Below, one piece after another: positions 1-10,771 of a DNA stretch of 64,000 bases. The stretch comes from Silene latifolia. Taxonomy: Eukaryota; Streptophyta; Magnoliopsida; Caryophyllales; Caryophyllaceae. Every line of letters starts with the position of its first letter. Within the stretch, counting starts at the first letter, position 1. The DNA lies in contig NC_133530.1 of the NCBI RefSeq assembly GCF_048544455.1, forward strand, positions 19,149,748-19,213,747, in the 5' to 3' direction. A program made the position numbers and the translations under genes. The notes under the pieces were generated by a model, which saw nothing but the letters and a program-made list of their open reading frames with translations, did no database searches and was not told the DNA's origin.

Positions 1-266
1 GAAAAGGATCCAAAAATATAACCTAAACTCACTATTAATATGGTATAAACTCCCTTATCTCTCTACAATATACTTTGCCAAGTTACACACAACTTAATCC
101 CTTTAAGTTTACTGACTTGAGCGTCGGAGTGAGTACGCTCGGTACCAAGCCGAGCCCTCAGTTTGTTCATTGTTTCAGGAGAGGCCGAAAGGAACAATTC
201 AAGCAAAGTCATCATTCAACAAAGCTTACGTGGTAACAAATCTGCTCCGTAATCACACCCGGAACA
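1..266 (+). repeat. 5' LTR, 3' portion only
   Basis: It matches 10289-10555 with very few differences (for example 'aatatgg' here against 'aatctgg') and ends in CA at 266. By comparison with the 585-bp 3' LTR, about 320 bases lie upstream of the window. Confidence 0.93.
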
Positions 267-268
267 AT

Positions 269-286
269 TGGCGCCGTCTGTGGGGA
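269..286 (+). other. tRNA primer-binding site
   Basis: TGGCGCCGTCTGTGGGGA starts two bases after the LTR end. The first nine bases and the GGGGA end fit the 3' end of plant tRNA-Asp, which gives TGGCGCCGTTGCCGGGGA, with mismatches in the middle. The tRNA identity is from memory of plant elements; the position is seen. Confidence 0.75.
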
Positions 287-360
287 CTAGATACTAAAAG
301 CTAGTTAAATCCCTTATTAAAAAAAAACACAAAACAAAACCCACCCAACAAGCTAAGAAG

Positions 361-1875
361 ATGTCAAAGCAGCCAGAAGTAATTGTGAGCGACGAGACTG
401 CATTCTACCAGGATGACACAGTCCCTAATTCTGAGATTGGGCAGTCCCCTACCGGCCGAGTAATTCAACCGGCGTACGGGATGCCGATACTACAGTGAAC
501 ACCGCGTCACGGCCAAATCACCGTCATGGGACATGTGGTCGATGCAGCCAAACTGAAGCTATTCCTAGACCTGATGGGTAATACGCCGATCACCCTCGCC
601 GCAACGACGGTGACGGCAGCACACCCACAGGTGAACAGGGCCCATAAAGTGACCCCGAACAACTTGACCGGGGCAATACAAGGAGCCATGCATACTAGGA
701 CGCCGGCGGTGCCCGTGATGTCAGTGGCAGACCAAAGTCTTTCCCCACCACGTGGGAGGATAGCGTCGCCGCGGCACCAACGAGGCCACCCCCGAAGAAG
801 TGAAGAAAGAAGTCCGACTTTCCAAAGTCAGACAACAAGAAGCCCTTCCCGTCACGGGGAGAGAAGCCGGACTAGAATTACGAGGAGCCGATCGCCGCGT
901 GTCATTCGGCACGTGGTCAGACAGCCCCTCAACGCCTTTGTCCTAGAAGTCCCGGTGCCAACTAAGCTGAAGCTGCCGGCCATATCGTACAAAGGAGATA
1001 GTGACCCAACCGACCATGCCGAGGCTTTCGAGTCGTACATGTCGGTGTGGGAGCAACCCGATGAAGTGTGGTGCCGAGTCTTCCCAACGACTCTCCACGG
1101 CATGGCCCAGAGTTGGTACAAGGGGCTACCCAATGGCTCGGTATACTGCTATGCCGACCTGAGAGATAACTTCATAGCCCAGTACGCTTGCAACAAGCGA
1201 AGGGCCGTGGAAACATCAGATCTCCTGACTATCCGACAGGGGGAGTACGAGTCCCTCCGGAGCTACGTCAAGAGATTTGACGCCAAGGTTCAGCAGATCC
1301 GAGAGCTGAACACTGAACTGGCGGCCTTCGCACTGATGAAAGGCCTACCGAGAGGCGATTTCAAAAATGAGCTCATCAAGTGTGAAGACCTCAACCTGGA
1401 CTCCGCCAGAAAGATGGCCGACCGAGCCATAAAGGTGGAGGACTACCACAAGACCTGGGTAAGCCATAGCGAAGCTGGGCACCCAGAGAGGAGCAGCTGC
1501 CGGGATAACAGAGATGAAGGACGCCGTGACAATAATAAGTCACGGCCTGAGAGATACAATAGAAAACAGAACTCGGCGGGCGCCGGGGGGAGTTCGGGAC
1601 CATACACCCAGAAGCGGTACAACGGTCTCACCCCCCTGGTCAAATCACCGGCCGAGATCTTCGCCCTGAGCAAGAACGAAGGGCAGAAGTGGGCAAGACC
1701 CCCAAAGATGAAGGCGGAAGGCGACGCAAGCCAATTTTCCGATTACCACGGCCAGTCCGGCCATAAGACCGACAACTGTCGGCATCTCAAGAATGCCATC
1801 GAGGAGCTGATCCGAAAGGGGGCCCTCGGCAAGTACGTAGTGGGGCCCCGGAATCGAGCTCCGACGGGCGAATAG
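361..1875 (+). pseudogene. gag polyprotein, interrupted by a stop at codon 46
   Basis: Structural capsid protein of the retrotransposon. The frame opens at ATG 361, meets TGA at 496-498, and continues in the same frame from ATG 526 to TAG 1873-1875 (449 residues). An arginine/serine-rich stretch precedes a retrotransposon gag domain at about 961-1430, where WEQPDEVWCRVFPTTL and YVKRFDAKVQQIREL are typical helices. Near the C terminus the zinc-knuckle region (about 1735-1785) reads DYHGQSGHKTDNC; the first cysteine of the usual Tat C-x2-H-x3-GH-x3-C pattern appears to be Ser, so the knuckle looks damaged. The frame after the TAG continues directly into the protease. Either 361 or 526 could serve as the start; the shared frame favours 361 as the ancestral one. 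Confidence 0.85.
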
Positions 1876-1893
1876 AAATCAGTATTCCAGAGG

Positions 1894-3750
1894 ATGGGAG
1901 TGATCCAGGTGGTTATCGGCGGAAACGAGAACGGAGGGTCAGCTAATGGGCACAAACGGCACCTAAATGAGCTTTACCAAGCCATCAACTTTGTGCCCAC
2001 CACAGTGACCCCCGCTTCCACCGTCCCCGATATAACCATCGGAATGAAAGACTACGAAGGAGTCGTAGCACCGCACAGCGACCCGCTGGTGGTCCACTTG
2101 GACATATCCAACCACTTGGTCAAGAGGTGCCTAATTGATACAGGCGCCTACACAAACATCATGTTCAGGGAATGCTTCCTCAATCTCGGCCTGAAGATTG
2201 AGGACCTGAGCCCCTGCACCAACCCACTATACAGCTTCTCCGGGGCCGGCCTGGTACCTCTGGGGTCAATCAGGTTGCCGGTGATGTTTGGCCAAGCAGA
2301 TGCGGCCAAGAATGTTTTATCTGAGTTCGTGGTCATTGATGGTTCGTCCGCCTACAATGTCCTAATAGGCCGGGTTACTTTGAGCGAGGCAGATGCTGTA
2401 ATGTCCATCCGGGCCCTGACATTGATGTATGTCTCGGACCGGGGGGAGGCACAAAAGCTCGTTTCAAAGGACGAGAGAGACGAGATTGTCAACGTCCAAA
2501 TATCTGCCAGAGGGTGTAACATGCAATCCCTCAAAGTGGCGAAGAAATCAGAGAAGGGGAAGAGCCCATCCTTACAACAGGAGGGTGATCCGATGAACAC
2601 CGTCGGCATGGTCGAAGGAGCCGAGACCGAAGAAAAAGAAATTGACCCAGGACGCACCGTAACAGTCGGTGTCGGCCTGGAGCCAAAATTCAGAGCCGAT
2701 CTCCTAGACCTACTGAGGAAGAACAAAGACGTCTTCGCGTACTCAGCCGCCGAGATGCCAGGCGTGAGCCGAGAGGTGATCGTTCACAAGCTAAAGGTGC
2801 TCTCCAACGCTCGCCCTGTCAAGCAGAAGATGAGGAACTCCTCGGCCGAGAAAGATGAGGCCATCAAGGCCGAGGTAGATAAATTGTTAGAGGCAGGCTT
2901 TATCATGCCTTGTACTTACCCTGAGTGGCTAGCAAATGTTGTAATGGTAAAGAAGTCATCAGGGGGGTGGAGGATGTGTGTTGATCTTACAAATCTTAAT
3001 AAAGCATGCCCCAAAGATTGCTATCCCTTGCCTCGAATAGATAGTTTAATTGACGCAACGGCAGGCTACACTATGCTGAGCCTGCTAGACGCCTTCTCAG
3101 GATACCATCAGGTATTCATGGCCGAAGAAGACATGCCTAAGTGCGCATTCATCACCATACACGGCACATACATGTATAAAATGATGCCGTTCGGTTTGAA
3201 AAACGCTGGCGCAACCTACACTAGGCTGGTGGACAAATTATTTCAAGATAAAAAAGGGCGAAACATCGAGGCTTACGTCGACGACGCTATTGTAAAAAGC
3301 AAATCTGACAGCGAGCACTTGGCCGACTTGAGCGAAACATTTTGTTCACTAAGGAAATACAAGATGAAACTTAACCCAATGAAATGCAACTTTGGTGTCC
3401 GTGCAGGTAAGTTCCTCGGCGTGCTTGTCAGTGCCAGGGGAATTGATGCCAATCCAGAGAAAGTCCAAGCAATACTGGACCTACCGGAGCCGAGGAATCG
3501 AAAAGAGGTTATGATGTTGACCGGGAGGATGGCAGCTCTTGCCCGTTTCATCTCCCGGTCAGCCGACAAGAGCACCCCATTCTTCAAAGTGTTAAAGGGG
3601 AATAAAGACTTCAGCTGGGGGGAGGAACAGAGCACAGCTTTCAGGCAACTGAAAGCTCATCTTCAAACTCTCCCGACCCCGTCCGTGCCGATCTTTGGGG
3701 AGACGCCGTATCTATACATAGCGATTACCTCGGCCACGGTCGTGTCGTAA
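1894..3750 (+). pseudogene. pol part 1: aspartic protease and reverse transcriptase
   Basis: 618 residues in the same frame as gag, separated from it only by the TAG at 1873-1875 and 18 bases. The retroviral-type aspartic protease motif IDTGAYTNIMF lies at residues 81-91 with catalytic Asp82. The RT domain covers roughly residues 290-560: KSSGGWRMCVDLTNLNKACPKD, the MPFGLKNAGATY block, and the catalytic YVDD at 461-464 (codons at 3274-3285). It makes cDNA from element RNA in the virus-like particle. The frame stops at TAA 3748-3750, just as the connection/RNase H region begins, so the polyprotein is broken here. Confidence 0.9.
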
Positions 3751-4130
3751 TCATCGAGAAGAAGAAGACAAGCAGCAGACCAATCTACTTTATCGGCCAT
3801 ACATCGCCGGGCACCGAAAGAAATTACCCACCGATCGAAAAAAGCGCCTTTCTTTGTCGTCGTTGCCACAAGGAAACTAAAACCTTACTTCGACGCACAT
3901 CCCGTGACGGTCCTAACCGATCAACCATTGGAGAAAGCATTGGAAAAATTCGAAAAATCCGGCAGGCTCATCAAATGGGCAGTAGAGCTATCCGGCTTCG
4001 GCATTCAATACAAGCCGAGGCCCTCGATAAAAGGGCAGGCACTTGCAGACTTCCTGGCCGAGTGCACATATAAAGAAGAACCAAATCCCGGGGTATGGGA
4101 AGTATACACCGACGGGTCCTCCACGACGAA
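3751..4130 (+). pseudogene. pol part 2: degenerate Gypsy RNase H / connection
   Basis: Continuation of pol in shifting frames. At 3771-3830 one frame reads SRPIYFIGHTSPGTERNYPP, typical of the RNase H that follows RT in Gypsy elements. From about 3870 the match moves to the frame of part 1 (VTVLTDQPLEKALEKFEKSG at 3904 on, then ALADFLAEC). At least two indels are needed to join these with the RT upstream and the second RNase H downstream. Confidence 0.8.
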
Positions 4131-5824
4131 CCTCCACGACGAACAGCTCAGGAGCCGACATCCTTATCATCAGCCCAAACGGGGACGAGTTTGAGTATGC
4201 CTTGAAATTTACCTTCTCGGCCTCAAACAACGAATCCGAATACGAGGCGGTGATAACTGGAGTCGAGCTAGCTAGAGCTGCCGGAGCGGAACACATTGTG
4301 TTAAAGACAGACTCACTATTGGTGACTAACCAAATCAGAGGAGAGTATGAGGCTCGAGACGATGGGATGGTAAGATACCTGGAAAGGGTAAAAGCGACAC
4401 AAAGAAAATTGAAATCTTTCCAAATTCAATGCATCCCCAGGTCTGAGAACAACCGAGCCGACGCTCTCTCAAAACTTGCCAGTTCAAGCATCAAGAATGT
4501 CAGCCGAACCGTGCTGGTGGATATCAGGAATGCTAAAAGCATCGTTGAGACCGTCGGCATGGTGGGCGACATAGAAGCCGAGACGACGTGGATGACTCTG
4601 ATAATGAAATACAAACTAACAAAAGAGTTACCGGAGGACCGCAGTCTCTCCCAGAAGATAAGAAGGATCGCCGCAAGGTACTTGGTGTTCGAAGGAGAAC
4701 TATACAGAAGGTCCGTAATAAGGCCACTCTTGAAGTGTGTCGGCCCAGCCGACGCGGAGCTAATACTGACAGAGATTCACGAAGGCATCTGTGGACATCA
4801 CATGGGGGCAAGAACGCTAGCCCACAAAGCTCTCCGAGCCGGCTACTTCTGGGCCACCATGCTTGAGGATTCCAGAGCTAAGACCAAGAAGTGCAAGAAT
4901 TGTCAGATGCATGCTCCGGTGATACACGCACCTTCCCGAGACTTGCAACCAGTACTTAGCCCCCTACCATTTGCACAGTGGGGGATGGATTTACTAGGGC
5001 CATTTCCAACGGCCTCCGGAGGAAGGAAGTACCTAATCGTTGCCGTTGACTACTTCACCAAATGGGTCGAGGCTGTCGCGGTACCTGCCAAGACCACGGC
5101 GGCCGTAAGAAAGGTAATCTGGGAAAACATCATAACTCGTTTTGGGTTACCCCAAGTCATGGTATTTGACCACGGCCGAGAATTTTGGAGTGACATGGTG
5201 ATGAACTGGCTAGAAGAGCTCGGTATCAAGTTTGCATACTCCTCCGTCTGCCACCCTCAGAGTAACGGGCAGGCGGAAGCAGCTAATAAGACAATCCTAA
5301 ACGGGCTAAAAAAGAAGGTTGAAGATCTAAATGGAAGGTGGGCTGATGAACTACCCGGCGTCCTATGGTCCCTTAGAACCACGGAGAAAGAAGCAACGGG
5401 ATACAGTCCATTTCACCTTGTCTATGGGTCTGAAGCCGTCCTGCCAATTGAAGCAGCGGTGCCGACATACAGAACGCAAACCTTTGACCCAATCGAAAAT
5501 GAGGAAGGCATGAAAGCCTCCCTGGACCTGGTCGAAGAAAGCCGAGACACGGCACGGCTTAACTTGGCAGTATATCAAAACCGAATGAGAAGAGCATACA
5601 ACCGTAGGGTCCACAAAAGGGACTTAAGAGTAGGAGATCTAGTCCTAAGAAAGTCAGCCGCAACCAACAAAGGAAACATCCATGGAAAGATGACGGCCAA
5701 CTGGGAGGGACCCTACAAAGTGGTTGAAGAAATGAGGCCGGGTACATACCGGCTGACAGACATGGAGGGTGTTCCCCTAATGAGTCATTGGAACACGGAT
5801 AACCTAAGGAAATACTTCGTATAG
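4043..5824 (+). pseudogene. pol part 3: second RNase H (aRNH-type) and integrase
   Basis: The frame is open for 593 residues, but the first ~25 codons before about 4130 belong to another reading frame, so ATG 4043 is not a natural start. A second RNase H covers about 4100-4490: DGSS, then NESEYEAVITG, then KTDSLLVTNQI supply the D-E-D set; DGSS is read in the previous frame, so an indel near 4130 splits the domain. Integrase follows: an HHCC zinc site at about 4775-4915 (HEGICGHHMG ... CKNCQ), then catalytic Asp (5048-5050), Asp (5168-5170) and Glu (5276-5278), the last two 35 residues apart as in D,D35E enzymes. The C terminus has the GPY-like motif NWEGPYKVVEEMRPGTYRL. It inserts element cDNA into chromosomes; here it is uncoupled from gag-RT by frameshifts. 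Confidence 0.88.
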
Positions 5825-5981
5825 CGGCGGAGGTGTCCAAGACCGTTGTGGGCACCCCGACGCATGATTACACCTTATGAAGAATAATTCAAGTTTTCCA
5901 TCAAAATACTTGTCCCCTCCATAAGTCATGCCAGAATAGACGCCGCAAATTAAGTCGGGCAGTCACTACCGAAGTACAAAT

Positions 5982-6530
5982 GCGTATGAGCACTGTTGAG
6001 ACGCAATTCTGGTCACTCCGACGGTATGTATCCGGGAGTGGCAGAGGAAGCAATCAATATGTCTATAGATACGGAAAGCAGTCGAAACGTAAAACTCGGT
6101 TGCCTCGGCCAAAGCCGGAGAGTGACGAGGAACACGCGATTTGCCAACAACAGTTGTTACTCGCCACAACGACCAACATGCTTAGGAACGTATAAGCACT
6201 GTTGAGACGCAATTCTAGTCACTCCGACGGTATGTATCCGGGGGTGGCAGAGGAAGCGATCAACACGTCTACAGATACAAACACCTCGGCCGTTAACCTG
6301 ATTGCCTCGGCCAGACCGAGAGTGACGGGGACACAATGACCGATACGCTAACATGTTCACAACGGTGGTTGGGATAGCAAATATGATCGCCTCGGCTGAG
6401 ACCGGAGGTGGTGGAGGACGCGACCAACATGCCAACATGTTTAAAAACGTTAAGTACAGTTGAGTTACGCATTCTAACTGCCACGGCCAAGCCGATGGTA
6501 GAAACAGAAAAAGAAGCGCTCAATTAATAA
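5982..6530 (+). repeat. tandem repeat block downstream of integrase
   Basis: A block starting near 5982 (CACTGTTGAGACGCAATTCT) recurs at 6188 with a period of about 206 bp and few differences, and a third, more diverged copy starts near 6446. Arrays between integrase and the 3' LTR are common in Tat/Ogre elements. No coding capacity is apparent in 5825-6830. Confidence 0.8.
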
Positions 6531-6833
6531 CGTAAGAAGACAACTCAGATGAAAATGAGATAAAGACCTCGGCCAAGCCGGAGGCAAAATAAACCAACTC
6601 TTATTGAAATGTTTACAGGTAATACAAGAAAGAAGTCGACGGCCGTCCCCGTAGGGATAGCCTAAACACTACCTACCAAAGTTTACAAAAAGAGAAGGAA
6701 CAGCAAACGGTTACAGACATAGGAATTGAAAGCGCCAAAAAAGATGGCAGGGAGGAAAGGCTCAATAGTTGGCCCCCGAACAGCTGAAACTGTCCGAGAT
6801 GCCGGGTGAATCCGGCGACGACCGCCCGTCTCC

Positions 6834-9332
6834 CTATGCCTGCTTCTGCTGGCTATTAGCAGCAGTAGCAGCATCACCATCACTGGGCGACCCAGAAGCC
6901 GACTTGGCAGCTTCAGCTGCCTTTGCTCTCTCAGCTTCCTCCCTGGCCGCCTTCACCTTTGCAGCATGGGCCGCCTTCTCCGCAGCCTCCTCAGCGGCCT
7001 TCGCAGCCTCTGCCTTCTCCGCAGCATCGGCCTTCTCATCCAGAAGCCGATCAAATTCCGGCCACGGGAAGCCTTCAGGAACGAGCTCTTTGATTGCCTC
7101 CCTGGCAGCCTCTTCGGCTTGGTCCCGATATTGGGCGCACATGTTAGGGATGACCTCAGTTTTGAGCATCTCAATGTCCTTCTCCCTCTGGGCGAGGATA
7201 GCCCTTGTGTTCCTGTGTGCCTTCGCCTGAGCCGAATGTAGAGACTTCCATTCCTCCCTCTTACCAACCGCGGCGTCATAAGCCGCCTGAAGCTTGTCCC
7301 GCTCTTCCCGCAGCTTACCGGCGTCAGCCATCGCAGACTCAGCCTTGGCTCTCTCGGCTAAGACTGCCTTTTCAGCGTCCTCCCTGAGCTTTTGTTCAGC
7401 CACCGCAGCCTCAGCTTTGGCTCTCTCGGCCTCCTTCTTAGCAGCGGCAAGATCGGTTCTAAGCCGTTCAAGCGCAGGGGCAGCTCGAGCCATGACCGTT
7501 TCCTGCTCCATAATATGAGCGCCGGCTAGTTCATTCCACTTAGCCAGCGTCTTGCACAACCTTGTGCCTTCCGCCACAAGCTGTGCAGGGGAAGGCTTCA
7601 GGACTGAGGAGTCAACAGCAGCGTTCTGATTGCCTGTCTGCACTGGCCGCTTCCCCATTTGCCGTTCAGTAGGAGCAACGACTGACGACGGTTGATCTGC
7701 AAAAAACTCAGACAGAGCATCCATGTCAACATTCATTGACACGTCGGAAAGTCTGTCATCAGGAATGCCTAATGAACCGGCTAAGTCTGAGCCACAAGTT
7801 AGATCCGTACCAGTCTGGACCTTCTTAAATGAAGGGCCGGCTGAGTCCTTCTTTTCCCCTGCCTCGGCGACGGTGGTAGCAGGCATTGGTTCTTTTCTCT
7901 TCTTTGAAGGAGGAGGACCCTTCGCAACGGTGACCTCCTCATCGGTAATATCGACAACCACCGCCTGCTCCTTTTGGACTTCGGGGACTGAAGATGGAGC
8001 TGGAGTTGATGCCGTGGCCGCCGTAGTAATTGTCTTCGGTGTTCGGCGCGGCACACGTCCGCCAATCTTCGCCTGAGCCGCCGTCACATTCAATGCCTTC
8101 AACTGCTGGTCCATTAGCTCGTTGGGGGCCGGTCTGCGATCACGCGAATCAGCCTTAGGATGCAGCTCAGCAACCTTCCCGTGTTGGTCAAGTCCCAACT
8201 TCTCGAGGATCTCCACAGACAGATCCGGGCCAAAACGGTCTGTAAAAGAAACAAAGCAAGAGTTAAACAAAAGAAGATAAATCAGGGTTCCAAAACAGAA
8301 ACTTAAAAAGCAAAGATGGGCCTCACACCGACCCCACTCACCCTGTTCGAGGGGCGGTATGAGGCCGACGCGGCAGAGTAGCTCATCCTGAAGAATGATC
8401 TGTGTCGGGGGCATCCATCCCTTCGGCGTCCCATCCTTCTCAGCCTCAAACAGCTTCATTGCCCGTTTTTCGTCCTCATTAAGATGGACCATGATGGCGT
8501 CCATCTTAAGCTTACTCCGGGAGACATATTTCTCACGCTCCCCCCGATTCTCACACCGCAAGTTGACACGGTGCTGAAAGGACTGGGGCAGTGGATAATC
8601 CTCCGGAACCTCAACGTATACCCACCGCCCCTTCCAGTCCTTGCAAGAAGTAAGCTTAGAGACGGTGATATAGCCCGGCTCAGTCTGTATGCTGTACCAC
8701 CCCGAGCCGGCTTGGGTCGTCTGTCTAAGATGGTGGAGCCGACGGAAGAGGTTCACCGTTGGGGCCTCCCTTTTGAAAAGACATAACCATGCAAAACCAA
8801 CAATCGTCCTGATGGCCAACGGATGCAGTTGGGCCACGGCGACATTCATGGCTTTAATTATGGCCATAACGTATTCATTCAGAGGAAACCGGAGCCCATA
8901 CTCCAGGTGTCTGATGTATACGCCCGATCTGACCCTTGGGAGGGCAATGCCACCGACCGACCCTCCTCGGGAATAACAATTTTATACTCCCTGCCAAAGG
9001 AGTAATGGTGTTCAAAAAGCTCAGAACCGGAGCAGCTAGCGAACTTATTTGTCCAGGCACGATCAGGACTGATCGAGCAGGCATCATCGTGATGCAAAAC
9101 AAGCGGCCTCTCTACGGCAGAAGAGGTCGCCTCACCATCAGTACCCTCAGAATGGGTCCCTTCATCATCATCATCCTCAAAATCCTCCAAATATTTTGGA
9201 TCGACTTCAGGAGAGGGAGACCTGGGGTCCCCCAAATCCTATCGGGGTGGCGGCCAGCGCCTCCTCTTCATCAGGACGCGACGGGGAGCCCCCCGGCGCA
9301 GAAGTACTAGGTCCAGCACCAGCAGAAGACAT
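6834..9332 (-). pseudogene. Tat antisense ORF (gypsy-type transposon protein, Transposase_28-like)
   Basis: Antisense gene of unknown role found in several Tat-lineage elements. A likely start ATG is at 9332-9330, giving MSSAGAGPSTSAPGGSPSR. An indel near 9240 moves the frame to an acidic stretch (YLEDFEDDDDEGTHSEG), and a second near 8930-8990 moves it to the 677-residue frame that ends at 6834. The conserved core is about 8960-8750 (LEYGLRFPLNEYVMAIIKAM, then VAQLHPLAIRTIVGFAWLC), which resembles the 'putative gypsy type transposon' family. The C-terminal third is an Ala/Lys/Glu-rich coiled coil. A spliceosomal-type intron lies inside, at 8341-8240. It has its own TATA box upstream. The two frameshifts make this copy a pseudogene unless they are sequencing errors. 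Confidence 0.8.
8240..8341 (-). other. intron within the antisense ORF (102 nt)
   Basis: On the minus strand the exon ends ...GAACAGG, followed by donor GTGAGT; the segment is T-rich and ends TTTCTTTTACAG before ACCGTTTTG. Its length is a multiple of three and it contains no stop, so the frame stays open whether or not it is spliced. Unspliced, it would encode a hydrophobic Cys/Leu/Phe-rich stretch (FCFGTLIYLLLF). Splicing joins EQ to DRFGPDL with a phase-1 junction. Confidence 0.75.
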
Positions 9333-9506
9333 GACAACAAATACTTAACAATTGAAAGTTGAAAAAATTTGTTTGTTTACCTTGGAAAAGTGCTACGCCG
9401 AGTAACGCTTCAAAAAACTAGAGAGAAGTTTCGTCAAAGAAAGCTAGAGAGAAGAAATTTTTTTTAGAAGATGAATTTTTGATGGCCAAAAATTCGGGGG
9501 TAACTG

Positions 9507-9520
9507 CTCTATTTATAGAG
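9507..9520 (-). promoter_or_regulatory. TATA box of the antisense ORF
   Basis: On the minus strand this reads CTCTATAAATAGAG, a TATA box inside a short palindrome. It lies about 175 bases upstream of ATG 9332, which gives a plausible leader. CCAAT motifs follow further upstream (9539-9575). Confidence 0.6.
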
Positions 9521-9605
9521 CAAAGCCCATGAAACTGACCAATCAGGGCAAAGCCCATGAAGCGTCAACCAATCAACATCGAGCCACGTGTCAAGCATGC
9601 AGCCA

Positions 9606-9687
9606 CAGAATGCCAATCGATGTATCTTCTTCAACACGCTCCTTGACAGAATGCCAATCGACGTATCTTCTTCAACACGCTCCTTGG
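9606..9687 (+). repeat. 41-bp direct repeat, two copies
   Basis: CAGAATGCCAATCGATGTAT... at 9606-9646 is repeated at 9647-9687 with a period of 41. It lies in the upstream region of the antisense ORF. A shorter duplication (GCAAAGCCCATGAA) occurs at about 9520 and 9547. Confidence 0.85.
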
Positions 9688-9956
9688 TATCTACTTGCCA
9701 AACGGCCCGCTGTTCAACCAAGCTTGGCAACACCGGCCGGGGGGCAATCAAAAGCTCCGGCACTCTCAACCTCGGTCTCGGCCAGCGCCATTTTCGTTTC
9801 CACATCTGATGTCCATTACACATCCATGTGGAGGGGGGATATGATATGGTACGGCCTAAGCAGAACCAAGCCGAGGAAGAAGAAGCCGGGGAAGAAATTC
9901 AACTTGCGCAGAATACGCTCAACACTCATCGAAGGTCCATACCACGACATAGACTA

Positions 9957-9970
9957 CGCTGGGGGCAAAT
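9957..9970 (+). other. polypurine tract before the 3' LTR
   Basis: GGGGGCAAAT lies directly against the TG that opens the LTR at 9971. Tat elements typically show this G-run followed by CAAAT and TGATGGGG or similar. Confidence 0.7.
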
Positions 9971-10555
9971 TGATGGGGCATATTCTGCACCGCTGACCGA
10001 GTCAACATATTGAGCAAGGTCAAAGCCAAAAGACAGCAAGTCAACGTATTAGACAGCCTAACCGATGCAACCTGTCGACCTGTCACTTGGGTCTCGGCTG
10101 GTCAATCAGCCAGCCGGGAGACATATCCGCGTACTCATATCCAAGACCCCTCGGCATGGAGTCGACCCGGCCAGCCGGCCTGCCATGGGTCACCCGGCCG
10201 AGGGTAGAACGGTCTTTCCACCTGCACTGCCACTTGGCCACTACGTGACAAAAGGTGAAAGTCTATAAATACTCCACTTCTCTCAACGAGAAAAGGATCC
10301 AAAAATATAACCTAAACTCACTATTAATCTGGTATAAACTCCCTTATCTCTCTACAATATACTTTGCCAAGTTACACACAACTTAATCCCTTTAAGTTTA
10401 CTGACTTGAGCGTCGGAGTGAGTACGCTCGGTACCAAGCTGAGCCCTCAGTTTGTTCATTGTTTCAGGAGAGGCCGAAAGGAACAATTCAAGCAAAGTCA
10501 TCATTCAACTAAGCTTACGTGGTAACAAATCTGCTCCGTAATCACACCCGGAACA
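9971..10555 (+). repeat. 3' LTR (585 bp)
   Basis: It begins TGATGGGGCATATT and ends CCCGGAACA. Its last 267 bases match the window start. A promoter-like TATAAATA is at 10263-10270, close to the point where the match to the window start begins (10289). The five bases after it (tcaac) would be the target-site duplication; the partner lies outside the window. Confidence 0.9.
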
Positions 10556-10771
10556 TCAACTTTACTGGATGCTAAGGAGTTCTTAAGGCAGTTGGGTAAG
10601 CGAGCTTGTAAGGGAGAGGGGATTCGTGCTGAACAGGATAAGGGTGTGGGGAGTGGATTCCATCTTAAGATTTCTGATTTTGATATGGAGGAGTCTTGTG
10701 CTTCCTCCCCTGGACATGATGATGGCGGCTTTGCGGAGGTTGGCCCTTCTCAACCTCCTCTATCACCATGA
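10556..10771 (+). pseudogene. LINE ORF1, C-terminal fragment
   Basis: Open from the Gypsy junction to TGA 10769-10771 (71 codons: LLDAKEFLRQLGKRACKGEG ...). The frame ends in an ATGA overlap with the ORF2 start at 10768. It is probably the tail of the RNA-binding ORF1 protein; no zinc knuckle is visible in the retained part. Confidence 0.6.

Larger units (their letters stand above)
1..10555 (+). mobile_element. Ty3/Gypsy Tat-lineage LTR retrotransposon, 5' LTR truncated by window
   Basis: Seen: the first 266 bases repeat almost exactly at 10289-10555, so they are the two LTRs. Between them, in order, are a primer-binding site, gag, protease, reverse transcriptase, two RNase H-like segments, integrase, a tandem-repeat spacer, a long antisense ORF and a polypurine tract. 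Integrase downstream of RT marks Ty3/Gypsy. The second RNase H plus the antisense ORF between pol and the 3' LTR is the layout known for the plant Tat lineage (Grande, Retand and relatives). The LTR pair is nearly identical, so insertion looks recent, yet gag and pol carry stops and frameshifts, so this copy cannot be autonomous. The base after the 3' LTR opens into LINE sequence, so the element is nested in a LINE. Confidence 0.93.

Noticed and set aside
6769..7230. Ala/Ser-rich open frame on the + strand
   Set aside because: It is the complement of the Ala/Lys/Glu-rich coiled coil of the antisense ORF; its composition explains the open frame.
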